Part shown: positions 13,794 through 25,600 of the stretch, one piece after another
How the letters are laid out: the number at the start of each line of letters is the position of its first letter
How positions within the stretch are numbered: the stretch's first letter is position 1
NCBI RefSeq assembly: GCF_021130785.1
Contig: NC_060214.1
Location: 47,987,001 to 48,051,000, forward strand
DNA from: Homalodisca vitripennis
Taxonomy: Eukaryota; Arthropoda; Insecta; Hemiptera; Cicadellidae
Length of the DNA: 64,000 nucleotides
Direction: 5' to 3'
Translations under genes and position numbers: made by a program
The notes under the pieces: generated by a model
Told to the model about the DNA's origin: nothing
Databases searched by the model: none
The model's input: the letters and a program-made list of their open reading frames with translations, nothing else

Positions 13794-14002
13794 AACTTCC
13801 GGTAGTGCTGTCAGCATTCGTGATGCTAGTTGGCAAGATATGGAGTGCTCTTTATGAAAGATTGCACCTTGACCTATTTAAACTGGCTCCAAGTGTTTCA
13901 GTTACTCCATCAACAGTATGTGATGATCTTTATCGTGTCTTTGAGTTCAAAGCCTTGAACTGCCTTAATAAACAAAAAATATTGATTATTTTTCATGAAT
14001 AA
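13794..14002 (+). CDS. Terminal-exon candidate, copy 1; unknown protein
   Basis: The segment follows a good acceptor (TTTTGACAATATTCCCACAG). The frame actually stays open from 13,727, giving 276 bases in total, so an earlier acceptor is possible. It encodes a hydrophobic stretch (LPVVLSAFVMLVGKIWSALY) and then a run containing LDLFKLAPSVSVTPSTV. The stop TAA at 14,000-14,002 overlaps AATAAA at 13,998-14,003, another AATAAA lies at 13,967, and a T/GT-rich stretch follows, as at a polyadenylation site. Copy 2 has the identical 276-base frame with two visible differences, both changing amino acids (Glu to Asp, Cys to Ser). The family is unknown. It could be the 3' end of the gene carrying segments A and B, but that is inference. 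Confidence 0.45.
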
Positions 14003-15365
14003 ACTTTATTATAGAACTTCCCACTTTTTTTGTGTTCTTTAATGTTTTAAAGCACCACATATAACATTCTTTAATTGAAGAATAACAAAAAACTAAACAT
14101 CATGTATATTCTATACCATACTCTATATATAGCTTACTTTGAACAAGATTAATTTTTTTATACTGTATTTCCTCATATACCAACCAACATAAAATAACCG
14201 GTTTACCATATTCCTTAAAAATTGTCATGTATATAAACTGTTACGTAAAACTTTTTATTTTACGTTATGAAAAATTAGTAATAATGAAGTAATACTAGCA
14301 AAATACGTTGAGGTTGTACCAACGCTGTGATTAAACAAATATGTATCTTTCCGGATGTTTTAATAAATATTACATCTTAAATAATCGGAGAAATCCCTCA
14401 CAACTATATAAACAATGCCAGTAAAATGAATAGAAGTTGTTAAGATGTAAAATTTCTATCACTGTTAACTCACATCTGCATGTATAGCATTGCAAAGATG
14501 AGGACTATAAATATAAGAAAAAAATTAATAATATATAAAGCTCTCAGAAGGCAATAATGTGTGTTAAACTGTTATCATAATCTATCATAAATGTGCTGTA
14601 ACTCTTCCTAAATTCCTCCTAAAGCTGTTCAGTAAATTAATAGATTTTTAATATTTAATTATGTTTCAGGTTGGGTAGTTTAAAAATTTACAGCATTCCA
14701 ATAAGCTTTATAAAAAACATTTATACAAGCAAGTTCATTCAGGCGGAGAACAAATGAATTGGTTCTATTTAAATATGTCGGTGAATCCTCTATTGAAAAG
14801 CTTATATTGGTGGATTTAACTGGAAATTGAAAATCCGTGGTTGGCTGATGGAAATTTTAAACATTTTCGGAACAAGGGGCGTGTGGATATTCTAAAAAAG
14901 CAACATTGAACTGAGTGAAATTTTTTAAGAAGTTCGTTAAGTAACGATGACAGTTTTAAATTCAATTAGTATGAAATATAAAAATTTCAGTTATTTTATT
15001 AATTGATTCTCTTATAATAGACGACTTAATTGAGCGTAATGTTCTTATTGATCATTATTTAAAATTGAATGTTTTAGCTTTATTATTAATGAAATATACA
15101 AATTTATATCTAACCTATATTGTTGTATATCCGTATGTAAATAAAACTTAATATTTAGTCTCAGGAATTTCATGTGCATTACTTATTCGAGTTATATTGA
15201 GCCCCTATGTTTAATACTGACGAATCATATTCGATTCAATGTGTTTTAAATAAAGAATAATGTTATTTGTTCGAAGTTTGTTATTTTAAAATGAAAGGTT
15301 TTGAAAGGATAGTAGAATTTTAGAAATTTTTCCATCGTTATATACTACAAAAATGTATTGCACAA

Positions 15366-15410
15366 GGTTTCGAGGGTTGAAATCTATCCTATTCGTCAGG
15401 TATGAGGGAA
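15366..15410 (+). repeat. Dispersed family 3 motif (GTTTCGAGG...), copy 1
   Basis: GTTTCGAGGGTTGAAATC followed by TATCCTATTCGTCAGG matches the motif at 35,673 (GTTTCTAGGATTGAAATC then TACCCTCTTCCTCAGG), 35,266, 33,574 and, inverted, 36,135. The duplicate is at 59,399-59,440. Motifs of this type are common near the ends of some retroelements, Penelope-like elements among them, but that assignment is inference. Confidence 0.5.
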
Positions 15411-15635
15411 ATTAGTACAAACAATTTAGCACGAGTGGCATTAAAAACAGAAAGACATTAAAAAAAGAAAAGAAATTAAACACATCCCATAACTGCTTGG
15501 AGTCCATACAGGAGAAAATGAACCCATGCGTTGTCACTACACAGGATATATGTCACTACGACCACGAGAAGTCCAGAGCACAATCACATGCCACTCCAGC
15601 ACAGGAAACACGGGGATAGCATAGCTCTTAATTGA

Positions 15636-15835
15636 TTGGCTGAGCGTTCCTGAATCCTACTTCCCTGGTATGGAGATATACAAAAATTTCATTTCTGTCG
15701 GTCTGTGTATCCGCAGGTTATCTCAAAAACAAAGTAACCTATAGGTTTGAAATGTTGTATTAGACATAATTAATAGAGAACAACATCAAGTTCTTCTAAG
15801 GTGCGTGTCATTCTATGGAATTGGCTGAGCGTAAG
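15636..15835 (+). repeat. Dispersed family 1 unit (TTGGCTGAGC...), copy 1
   Basis: About 185 bp bounded on both sides by TTGGCTGAGCG. The interior carries TTTCATTTCTGTCGGTCTGTG, ATCTCAAAAACAAAG and a GTCATTCTATGGAATTGGC end. Other members lie at 17,310-17,634, 17,960-18,170, 19,700-19,800, 26,425-26,540, 39,940-40,125, 45,190-45,395 and 48,405-48,570. The duplicate is at 59,660-59,860. Confidence 0.7.
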
Positions 15836-17309
15836 CCAACATTTTTATATTGATCCTATGGGTAACAATAATTGTAATTAGACAAATCCTAGATTAGGGA
15901 AATTTTTAAAACCTTCGTATAATCACATGATATTGTAACACGTGCAGCTATAGATATTGAAACGTTGTATGCAGTATAAGCAGAGTCTATTATTTGTGCC
16001 TTAGATTGATATACTCTAAAGATATTTATTACACAAAAAAGTTTTCAAGTATTCAATAAATGACAACATTTACAAATTTCAATGATTATATGAGCAGTTT
16101 CGGTTTTTCTATGGCTAAAATTAGTAGGCCTCACTCAAAATGTGTACAGAACATTGTAATGTTTTCTATTGATCATCGGGACTTTGTTACACAAGTTATA
16201 GCGGTTTTCAAATTGTAATAGATTAAATTCGTTACAACAATAAACAAATTCGTAAATATCGAAATTACTTGGTACTACTTGTAAGAACAGCAAACATTTG
16301 ATAATCTATGAATCTGCAGTATCAAGCTCTCAATAACGGGATCTGATCTGCTTCAAGAATCTGAGCTTAAGAAATCTATGGATATTAACTCGGATAATTT
16401 AATTACTAATATTGTTCAAAAGTGCTAGTATTATTATTTTAAATTAACTGGGGCGAGCTGATCTTTGTTTAAATGCGGTTTTGGGAAGCTTCGATATTAT
16501 CAGTCTGAATAATTATTTATGTGACTGACATTATACCTTGATCAATCACGTTCTGCACCATTAATCGGACGGATTTTGAGCGCGGAACTCCAGAACATTG
16601 CTTACATTAAACTTTGATGATTGACGGCACTTAACGATCTATACAGCTATTTTATTTATATCATGCTGTATTATATATAACTTGTAATTTTCTAACAAAT
16701 GAAATTGGGAATTCACACAAACAGGTGTTATAATATAATCTGAGAGCTGCCGTTTATTCAGTTTTTGTATCGCTGAGAACCTCAATGTTGGCCATGTCTT
16801 TTCACAGTAAATTTGCTCTAAATCAGATTTTTAATATTAAATTTAAATAATAATGGTGTAATTACATTTGTGATAATACCCTCTAAAAACTGTGATTTAT
16901 GTAATTATTGAAAAACTGCTAGTTTTTTAAGATATTCGAAGTTTTAAAAATTTTATAGCTGCCATTTTTTAAAATAAAATATATAATTTTATGATAGCGA
17001 TTTCAGTAACTGACCTTATTATTACAAAAATTGAACTACTTAGATTTAATTAAGATATTAATTTTTTACAAAAAAACACATACTGACACACAGATGGGAA
17101 ATTAAGCATCGGAGACCCAAGTTCATATAGTGAAATATGTTTGTTCCTGGCCTGAAGGGGATGGGAAATATATATTTTTTAAAATATATCGCTATATTAT
17201 TAATAATTCAAAAAATTATCGAATAAATACTTCACAGTATAAAACGTTATCTACAGGATATTCTAAAGAATTATGTATATTAGTTAAGTATTAGCGTAGC
17301 ATATCACTC

Positions 17310-17634
17310 AAGGAACTGACAAATTTCATGTTGTGTGTGTCTGCAAGATATCTAAAAAACAAATTACAAACTGACCTGTAGATTTGAGAATTTTCTTTGA
17401 AGCGTGGTTTATATGGAAGGTAAGAGTATACCGCGTAACAATATTACAGGCTTCACTAAGGTTCCATCCAACATTTATAATCTAAGTTCTATATGTCATT
17501 TTATTTTCCTAATATTCTGCGGACTGATAGACAGACATATAAGCATGCACAAAAGAAATATTCAAATCTCTCATCCCCGTGGAAGAGAAATCGTGTCTGC
17601 CCACTGAGAGATAGGCTTCAGTGACGCTCAGCCA
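17310..17634. repeat. Dispersed family 1, two partial units head to head
   Basis: The left part (about 17,318-17,400) is in + orientation (GATATCTAAAAAACAAATTAC, then a GACCTGTAGATTTGA stretch). The right part (about 17,450-17,634) reads as the reverse complement and ends in GACGCTCAGCCAAACC. The open frame spanning this stretch (17,404-17,607) is therefore repeat sequence, not a gene. Confidence 0.45.
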
Positions 17635-17959
17635 AACCCCTTAACTGGACATTCAACATAGTAGTACCTTGTTGCATTACGCTTACACGCTTTTTTCGGT
17701 AGGTTAGGTTTTATAGAAGTGATGAAATATTAAAAGTTGAGGTAAGTTAAAAAGGAATTATAATTCAAGAGTGCGCTGAATTAAAATATGTTCACCAAAT
17801 TTTTGACATAGATTCCAATACCATTGTAAAAAAGCCTTATGAATAAAGTGTTACCCGCCTCATATGATTTTACATAGCTTGCTCACAAGTTTATTTACTA
17901 ATTTTTCCCCTTTTCCAATAAAATTTGTTTACCCATAAGATCATTTTAAAATAATTATT

Positions 17960-18170
17960 ACCGCTCAGCCAAATACCATGGGCTGGCAGGCATCATCATC
18001 ATACTCTTTGTTTTTAATATAGCTAATGAAGTTTTATACAAACTTTACCAGTTTATATGCCATTTCTTCTTTGAGCTACTATACGGGCAGACAGAGAAAT
18101 AAAGTTTCAGACAGCCAGAAATGAAATTTTCCAGTCTCTAGAGTGATATACTTTGCTAATGCTCAGCCAA
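17960..18170 (-). repeat. Dispersed family 1 unit, reverse orientation
   Basis: Bounded by GCTCAGCCAA at about 17,967 and 18,163, spacing about 196 bp. Inside are CCATGGGCTGGCAGGCATC, a GAAGTTTTATACAAACTTT word and GACAGAGAAATAAAG, the reverse of the + strand consensus. Confidence 0.65.
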
Positions 18171-18690
18171 CAAACAACATCAAATATGATGATGGTATAT
18201 GTCAGAGTATTTTTTAGCAAATTGTTGAAATAAAAACATAATTAACTTATATTACAATTAATATAATCAAAAGTTCGGTTGAAATACTGCATCATGGATT
18301 TAATATTGTGCTTTTAAAATTACGGATTTAAAATTTTTTTTCTAAAACCGTGCAATATAATTTATGGAATTTAACGCCAGGCTGAAACAATAATGTAGTA
18401 TTTACCAAAAGGAATTTAATCTGGCGTAATATTTATTCACTTGCAAATATTTTTTTAGGACATTGCGAAGCGATTTTATTTCATTCGAGGAAGGTAAAAA
18501 TATTTACGAGTAATTTAACAGTTAAAAATAAATAAGGATTTCGTTACATCCAAAACTTGACCAAAATGCGAATGCTTCATTTAGTCTAAAAACAGTACCA
18601 ACCTGTTGTTATACTTATTACAAAATTTTAATTGTTGCTTTTTATAGTTCTTCAAGTGTTTAGTTAGTCAGTACATATGTTACAATGAAG

Positions 18691-18691
18691 T

Positions 18692-18724
<33 letters not shown>

Positions 18725-18740
18725 ATATATATATTCATAT
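18691..18740. repeat. (TA)n/(CATA)n microsatellite
   Basis: Alternating TA interrupted by CATATACATA. It sits immediately upstream of a dispersed family 2 copy. Confidence 0.95.
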
Positions 18741-18935
18741 GTCGTTTAATAACGCGGTTTCTAGCAGAATATGATCACAACCGTCGATATTGGAGCGTCA
18801 AGAACTTCTAATCTTATTACACGATAGAATCTGTCACTAACTTTGGTGTACAAACAAGGTTCAATATCAGGTTAGTGCCTCGACTCGTGAGAGAAATGAG
18901 CCCGATAACTTTATAATCGATAATGTCTCTTAATA
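18741..18935 (+). repeat. Dispersed family 2 copy a
   Basis: Shares CGATATTGGAGCGT, GTGTACAAACAAGGTTCAAT and an ATGAGCCCGATAA...ATAATCG end with 21,582-21,787, and in reverse orientation with 42,370-42,545. No coding frame is shared among the copies, which suggests a short non-autonomous element. Confidence 0.65.
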
Positions 18936-19089
18936 CATCATCATGAAACATTATCGTATTTAACAAAAAATTTGAAGTTTCTTTACAGTTTTTAAACGAC
19001 ATCCTGTTGGTGAAATCGTATAAATTACACATAATGTTTTATGGGACTTTTTTTGGCTCTTCTCACGAATAAGTTAATTTTCCTAAACT

Positions 19090-19188
19090 CCCCCCCACCC
19101 CCCCCCCCCCCCACCCCCCCCCCCCCCCACCCCCCCCCCCCCCCACCCCCCCCCCCCCCCACCCCCCCCCCCCCCCACCCCCCCCCCC
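19090..19188. repeat. 16-bp minisatellite (C15A)n
   Basis: A C tract is interrupted by single A bases at 19,097, 19,113, 19,129, 19,145, 19,161 and 19,177, exactly every 16 bases. The other strand is therefore (G15T)n, strongly able to form G-quadruplexes, and the C strand could form i-motifs. The open frame here translates to polyproline only because of the repeat and should not be annotated as a gene. Exact run lengths may be unreliable in the assembly. Confidence 0.95.
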
Positions 19189-19189
19189 A

Positions 19190-21580
19190 ATTAGATGTGC
19201 AAAAGCACTTTATTATTCATTATACGTACCATCATCTCTAATGGAACAGAAAATTTTCATTTTAGGTCTGTTCTGCACGCTATATCAAGAAGAAAAAAAA
19301 GATATATAGAAAAATGTTTTCCCATCCGCCGACAAAAAACCGAAAGATGAATTGTGTCTCTCTACTGAATGGCTCTTCAATAACGCTACAACCAACTCCC
19401 ACGATCCCACGATCATAGTAAGAACATGATACATTCACATTTTTTTGTTCAGTAAACTTAGGTTTTATAGCAAGTGATTCAAATTAAGAAAAGGTGTTAT
19501 TTGAGCTATCGATTAATATTTCTTAAAAAAGAGACTTGAAGAGACTCCAAACATATCGTATTTCTTTTTATTCTATGAATAAAAGTACCACATGTTTAAT
19601 ACCATAATATGAGCTACACATTTTTTTTGCAAGTTATACATACGCCTATTTTTACCATTGCCATCGTTGTTTATCCATTAGAATATTCAAAAAGATAATC
19701 ACCAACGTTCTGCCAAATCCATGGCGTGACAAGGTAACCATAATTGAATTTGGTGTTGCTAATTTAGATTATGAAGTTTCATACAAACTGTCAAACTCTT
19801 TGTTTATTTTCAAAAATATTCAGAATCACCAGATAATACTGTAATTAAATTTGTTAAGCCCGCTCATTTACCTTCAAATTTACTTCGCTACACACTTACC
19901 CAACAATATCATAACATACCTGTGATAATGCATGTCCACAATTTTTGATGCGTCAATATGTCTCTAATGATATATAAATAAACCTATATTTCAATTAAAA
20001 TGATCGGAAAGAAAAAAAGAAAAGAAAACTCAAGAAAGATACTGCCATCAAGAATATTAATATTGTCATACAACCACTTTGTAAAAATATTGCAAAATGA
20101 TGGCAGTTTGTAATGAGACAGAAACAATACGTTTGACATTTACCAAAAGAATTTAATCCGACGTAATCATTTATTTCAGGACAATATAATCTTTCTTCGA
20201 TAAATTTACAAAACGGACATTTTTCATTTAAGGAAGACCAATTCTTTAACTTCACAACTCGAATAATGAACAAGGATCTCATTATCTCCATTACATCGAC
20301 GCACCAAATTACTATTAATATTCTTTTCTGTGGATGCTTAATTTCGTCCACTATATACTGTTACTTTTTTTAACCTTATTACTAAATTTAACTGGTTGCT
20401 GGCAACATAAAGGTATTTCACTTTTTAATACAGATTTTTCATGTTTTCTTAAGTCACCTATTTTATGTTACCATAAAGTGATTATCTTTTTAAAGTTTTT
20501 ATTTTGTTGACCTACTTATACTATGTTTTCATATTTCTATAATGCATTATTGAACGGATACTGACGTATTAAAAAAGCCATAACGTATAAATATATATTC
20601 GGTTACTGAACTTTTGTTCGTAATATATAGTTATTATGTTAATGTTGTATTTGTTTATTACACAAACCAGTAGCATGTCTCTCTCACAATCGGTTGAATC
20701 TAAATTATTATCACAGTTGAGGAGCTTCATATAATATTTTATTCGTGTCAGCTTTACGACCCTGTAAACGATCTTTCATATTGTTATTTGGTGTAATCGA
20801 TTTCTGGATTTAAAAAATTCTTCTGTGCTTTAATTTCTTACCTCCTTAAGATAACTGCCCTGCATACAGAGAGTGTAAACACATTTGTTGACGCGTGAAA
20901 TTAAACAGGCATCACAAATAGAAAATTTGGGTCGTTTTGCAATAATCAGGTCTAAATAACAAATGAAAGATAAGATTTTACAAGAAATCTTTCTGTATAT
21001 ACATAAAGCTATTAGTTTTCAGCGGATTGACTTGTTTTTTATTCACAAAAATACATTAGTTAAGAAAAAAATTAAATATATCATTTTATAGATAATAATT
21101 TAATTCAAAAATATAATTTAACTCATGACATGCACACATGCTTAACTATCATGTAATTACATTTTTTTAATGTGAAACTCTGTCGTTGTTATCTTCAGGA
21201 ATGTATTTTTGGTTTGATTACAAAATATTACTAAATTGCCCTCTAATCGAATTGACTTCTTATACCATGTGGAGTTCATTGATATAATTTCCATTTATTC
21301 ACAGAAAACATAACAATTTTCATAAAAAAAATATTGCGTTTTCTGAGTAATGATATTTAGTTCAACCATATAACGATTAAAAATGTCCGAAATTCATACT
21401 GTGGTCCTAATCATAAAAAAAATAAAATATTATTTATTTTGATATTTTAGAACAAAAAGGCGTATATTTTACAATGTGTTCCTATGTTAATTTGCTGAGA
21501 AGACAATCTGAAATGCAAATATAAAGAATAATTTTCAATGGATTAGATTTCTCAATATTGCTTACTTAATGTTGTATATA
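19190..21580. other. AT-rich spacer without supported genes
   Basis: Apart from the partial family 1 unit near 19.7 kb, I see nothing with gene structure. The 118-codon minus-strand frame at 19,995-20,351 is the longest single-frame candidate in the central spacer. It includes CPFCKFIEERLYC but has a low-complexity, Phe/Ser-rich end and no recognised domain, so I do not call it. Confidence 0.5.
19700..19800 (-). repeat. Dispersed family 1, partial unit
   Basis: TTCTGCCAAATCCATGGCGTG followed by GAAGTTTCATACAAACT matches one half of the reverse-orientation family 1 unit. The rest has decayed. Confidence 0.45.
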
Positions 21581-21581
21581 T

Positions 21582-21787
21582 CATGTCACATAACGCTGTT
21601 TCTAGCGAGAAGGTGAACACTATCCTCGATATTGGAGCGTTAAGAAATTCTAACTCTTATTTAACACAACTGAATATGGTCACCTAACATTCGGTGTACA
21701 AACAAGGTTCAATATCAGTTATAGAAAACCATCGTCCCTCGTACGAGAAATGAGGCCCGATAATGTTATAATCGGACATTGTCTCTT
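21582..21787 (+). repeat. Dispersed family 2 copy b
   Basis: Matches 18,741-18,935 through GTTTCTAGC, CTCGATATTGGAGCGTTAAG, GTGTACAAACAAGGTTCAAT and GAGAAATGAGGCCCGATAA. It ends just before the tandemly duplicated stretch beginning near 21,808. Confidence 0.65.
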
Positions 21788-21807
21788 GTTATTCATGTAT
21801 TCACGGA

Positions 21808-22600
21808 CTGTAGCGTTTTTAAAGCTTTCATCGCTTTATTGTTGTTTTAATTAAAAACTTATATTAAATGAAAATGTTGGGAAAGAAATATAGGGGATTT
21901 ACTTTTAAGATTAGACTTGTGAGAAGTTAGGAATAAAAACGAATATGTAATCCGATTTGGCAAGTTTGTTTAACATTATATTTTTTGCGAGGGATTTTGA
22001 TGTAAGCACCAAAATATATTGTACGTTATATTGAATTACGTCTTCCAAGATCCGATATTAAATTAATTTTGTGGTTATTTTATAGGAAAAAATAAAATTC
22101 ATAGATAAACTAACAGTGCAATCTGCAATTGCAGACAAGCAAACAACAGAACAAAAGGGACTATTTACCAGAAATCGAGAAACATATTAAAAAATTTGAG
22201 GATTATACTTTTTTTAATTTTTTAACAATCATTGTAAATTTAGTAAAAATTTAGTTAAAATAATTCTTTCTGTAGCGTTAATGTAGACATTTTTTAAAGC
22301 TTAACATTGGGTTTATTTGGTTTTCATTAAAAAATTATATTAAATGAAAAATTTTGGGAAAAGGGACAATATGAGGGATTTTATTGTTAAATTTAGATTG
22401 TTAGAAGTTACTTTTGGTAATTTTCGTGAATTCAAGGTTGATTACAGTGCGCCTTGTTTTCTATAATTTTTTCCGCGAGGGTTTTTGAGGTAAGGCACCA
22501 AATGTCGTGTTGTACAGTTATAATTGAAATAGTCCTTCCCAATCATGATATTAAATTTATTTTTGTTGTATTTTTTTATAAGGAATAAAAATTAAATTCA
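21808..22600 (+). repeat. Diverged tandem duplication, period about 465 bp
   Basis: The stretch 21,808-22,110 aligns with 22,272-22,600. Both begin TGTAGCGTT and share TATATTAAATGAAAA, GGGAAA, GCGAGGG(A/T)TTTTGA and a GCACCAAA word in the same order. Identity is perhaps 70-75%. The downstream unit continues to about 23,032, ending in TTGAATAAACAGTTATTATT and ATATCA. A TG start and CA end would fit a solo LTR, but no flanking target duplication was confirmed. Confidence 0.55.
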
Positions 22601-25600
22601 AAAAAACTACAGAGAAATTCTCTGCGTAATTAATTCTTGATGATTCAATAGAGCATAAATAGAATAATTAATGTATACATTTGGTTCAAGCTTGCAAGAA
22701 AAGGTGAATTAAAATTGAACTTTGTCTAATAACTTTTAATTGAAATTTAGAAATTTAGCTAATTTAATTAATATTTATTTGGAACACTGTTTTTGTTGTG
22801 AAATATTAATTGGTAATTAATTGAACTTTAATAATTTTATTTTAGAGAGTTGTAATCCTTGAATTGCAATGACTTGAAAAGTTAAGGTTCCAGACTAGTG
22901 AGAAAGAGAAGTTTAAAATTCTTAATTTTTGAATTTTGAGTGAACTTAGAAGTGAACATTTTTTATTTTAGTTTATATCCAAGTGGTATTTGAATTTTGT
23001 ATGTTGAATAAACAGTTATTATTATTTATATCAGAAGTGAGCTCTGATTTTTTAGTTTTTATATATAATTAATATTTTGTATTTTCTTGCCAAAGGTATT
23101 TTTAAATTACTAAAAGAGATTTGTCAATTCGTTTGTGGAAAAATAGAGTGATAAAAATTTCTGAAAAAATGTTGGAACTTATTAAATTGCCAGTGGAAAA
23201 TAAAATCATTTTTCTTTATTATATAACTGTGTATTTTTATTTCAGGACTTTACCAGATAATATTTAATAGTTAACAATTTAGTAATAAATTGTTACTGAA
23301 TATTCACTTGGAGATTACTTAATAACAAAATTATATTTATATTGTCTTGGATGTGTCATTGATTATTTAAAATACTAAAATTTCTGGTATTATTAATATC
23401 TTATTTTTTTTTTACCCCAATTCAATGTCGTTATAATAAAAAAATTGATGTCTTTCACAAAAAGTTTATAGTTTTTAATGACGACCTTGAAACACATAAA
23501 TTAAATACAAGTTTTCTTTTATAGGACATTTTTATCTCTACTCATAAAAAAAAAACAGAAAATTTCCTAATTATGTATGCAAATATTTAAGGGGGTAAAC
23601 TTCTACCCTTAAAATACATTAATAAATTACACTGATTTGGGATATTAAATCAAGTATAACCTTAGGTAAACGCCATTTTCAATCCATGTCATAATGTTTC
23701 ATAATTAAGATAAAAATAAGGTGGATAAGAATAAACTTTAATTAAGGCTTTAAATCCCTTATTAAAATCACATGCTTGCTAATGTCAAAATAAAACTTTT
23801 AGAACTTTGTTTTTCTTGGGGGGGACATTTTTTATCTATTTTTTGCGCTGTGAGAAACTTAAACTCTCGCCAAAGAGATCACTTATCATTATTAGTGCTA
23901 AGAAACACTAAAAAATAGAATAATAATATCAGTTTTATAGAATAACAAATATACTCACAATGCAAACTCAGCTCTAATATTAAATTTGGTTAACCACGGA
24001 TGATCAATGACGAAAATGTTGATGTTGCCACCCAAATGCAAAAAGAACGGAAAGCAGGTGATGTTTGCTCCTTTCATTAAACAGACCTCTGAGTGGTAGA
24101 CAGAGTTACCTCACGTCGCATGTTTTGTGATGAAAAAAACACTTCAAAGCAGAAAGTATGAATATTTCGTGTAAAGTGTTGTTGGTTATGTTATTGGATG
24201 ATGTTTAAGCGTGAAGGGAACACCTTAAACACAATCAACATCAGCAATCAACAAACAAAAATGTGGAAGTAATAACATTTATAAAACACATAAACCACTC
24301 TTACTCTTGCTATATCAGGGAGCGGAAAGGAGTTTAAAAGCTAATGAAAGACTTACGGAGGTACCTTCTCTCTGAAAGTATGGATATGTTGAATATTTAT
24401 AAATGAGAAACTAATGTAAGAAAGGACATTCGTTAAAAAAAACAAATTTATATGTCTTACTAGTAGTAAAAAAATTAATCAGTTATACACCTAATATCAC
24501 AAGATATTGCTTTTTCTCTAATTCAGTGCTTCTTTTATCTTACAATATTACTTTCGTCCGTAATTAAAATGGAAATAGTATAAAAAAAAACAGAATTTAT
24601 TTAATTTTATTCCTAATAGTTCTTACTAATACTTGGCAAGAACATATTTTGCGTTTTTTATAAAATAACATCCTTTATGCAAGGAATGTATTTATACATG
24701 TATTCATTATTCATCAAAAATAGTTTATGTTTAATTACAATGTTTATTACACAGTGCATAATTTTTCAATACAGGCCAAAAACAATAAAATAATAAGGAC
24801 CTTTTCGGGTACTGTGAAAACAACCGTACACATGCCGTCATGTCCAAATTTAATAAAGAACCTACATGGATTGCTCTGCTATACTGTTAAAAGACACAAT
24901 GATCAGGTATATCCATAGTCAAAGATTAAATAGAAATTTATGCTACTGAGCAAATAATTCTTGTAAAAAACCGGATTCCAGATTTATATTTAGCTGATAT
25001 AATATCCACACAGACAAAGTTCATCCTCGGCATTTAAACTATCAGCTACAAATAGAAAAAGCTCAAACTTGGATTGTTTCATGTTTCACCAATACTGGTC
25101 TCGCGAATACATCAGAATAAGACTAAACGCCTATAAGCTGCTACAAACTTCTGAACATATTATCTTACAGTTTTACACAATTTAACCTGTTAAAAAGCGG
25201 GTTCGTAGACCTGTTGACTATCTCAATCAATTGATAAATTATTACATTTACATTTTAGTAACACACAAACATTTTTATGAACGATTTTCAATTAAAGGTT
25301 AGCTTATCCAGACTCATTGGAATATTGCCCTTTCATATAGTTTATTTACTTTACGAGACTCGCGAGGTTTTATGAAGAATAGCTATGAAACAGTTTATGT
25401 TCTGCCGGATCCTAGCTGGATAAATCTTAAAGCAGGAGGTTCTATAAGGATTTTTACAGAATTATCAATTTAGTAAATAAGCAGTTATAAAGTTGGTTAT
25501 TGAATTGATAATTTTATTCATGCAAAATGTATCATCTGAGCGTTCTTATTTAGGATGTTAACACCTTGGTAAAAAACTTACATAATCTATTATATTAGTT

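Larger units (their letters stand above)
1..17143 (+). repeat. Large direct duplication, copy 1
   Basis: This block aligns in the same orientation with 49,975-61,130. Base 1 pairs with 49,975 and the match stops at 17,143 against 61,130, just after TGAAATATGTTTG in both. Identity looks about 95% over matched stretches by eye, and higher near 13.5-14.0 kb. The left edge is outside the window, so the full length is unknown. Copy 1 carries sequence absent from copy 2 at about 889-1,021, about 50 bp near 2,705-2,755, 3,143-8,824, and about 50 bp near 13,300-13,350. It could be a segmental duplication or an unmerged haplotype. Confidence 0.95.

Noticed and set aside
14740..14850. Open stretch ending LILVDLTGN in copy 1, partly kept in copy 2
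   Set aside because: Short, lacks clear splice sites and shows amino acid change between copies; not enough to call an exon.
19041..19241. 66-codon frame encoding a polyproline protein
   Set aside because: It is only the translation of the (C15A) minisatellite, and the flanking codons show no gene structure.
19995..20351. 118-codon minus-strand frame
   Set aside because: It has a low-complexity end, no recognised domain, no splice context and no second copy to test conservation.
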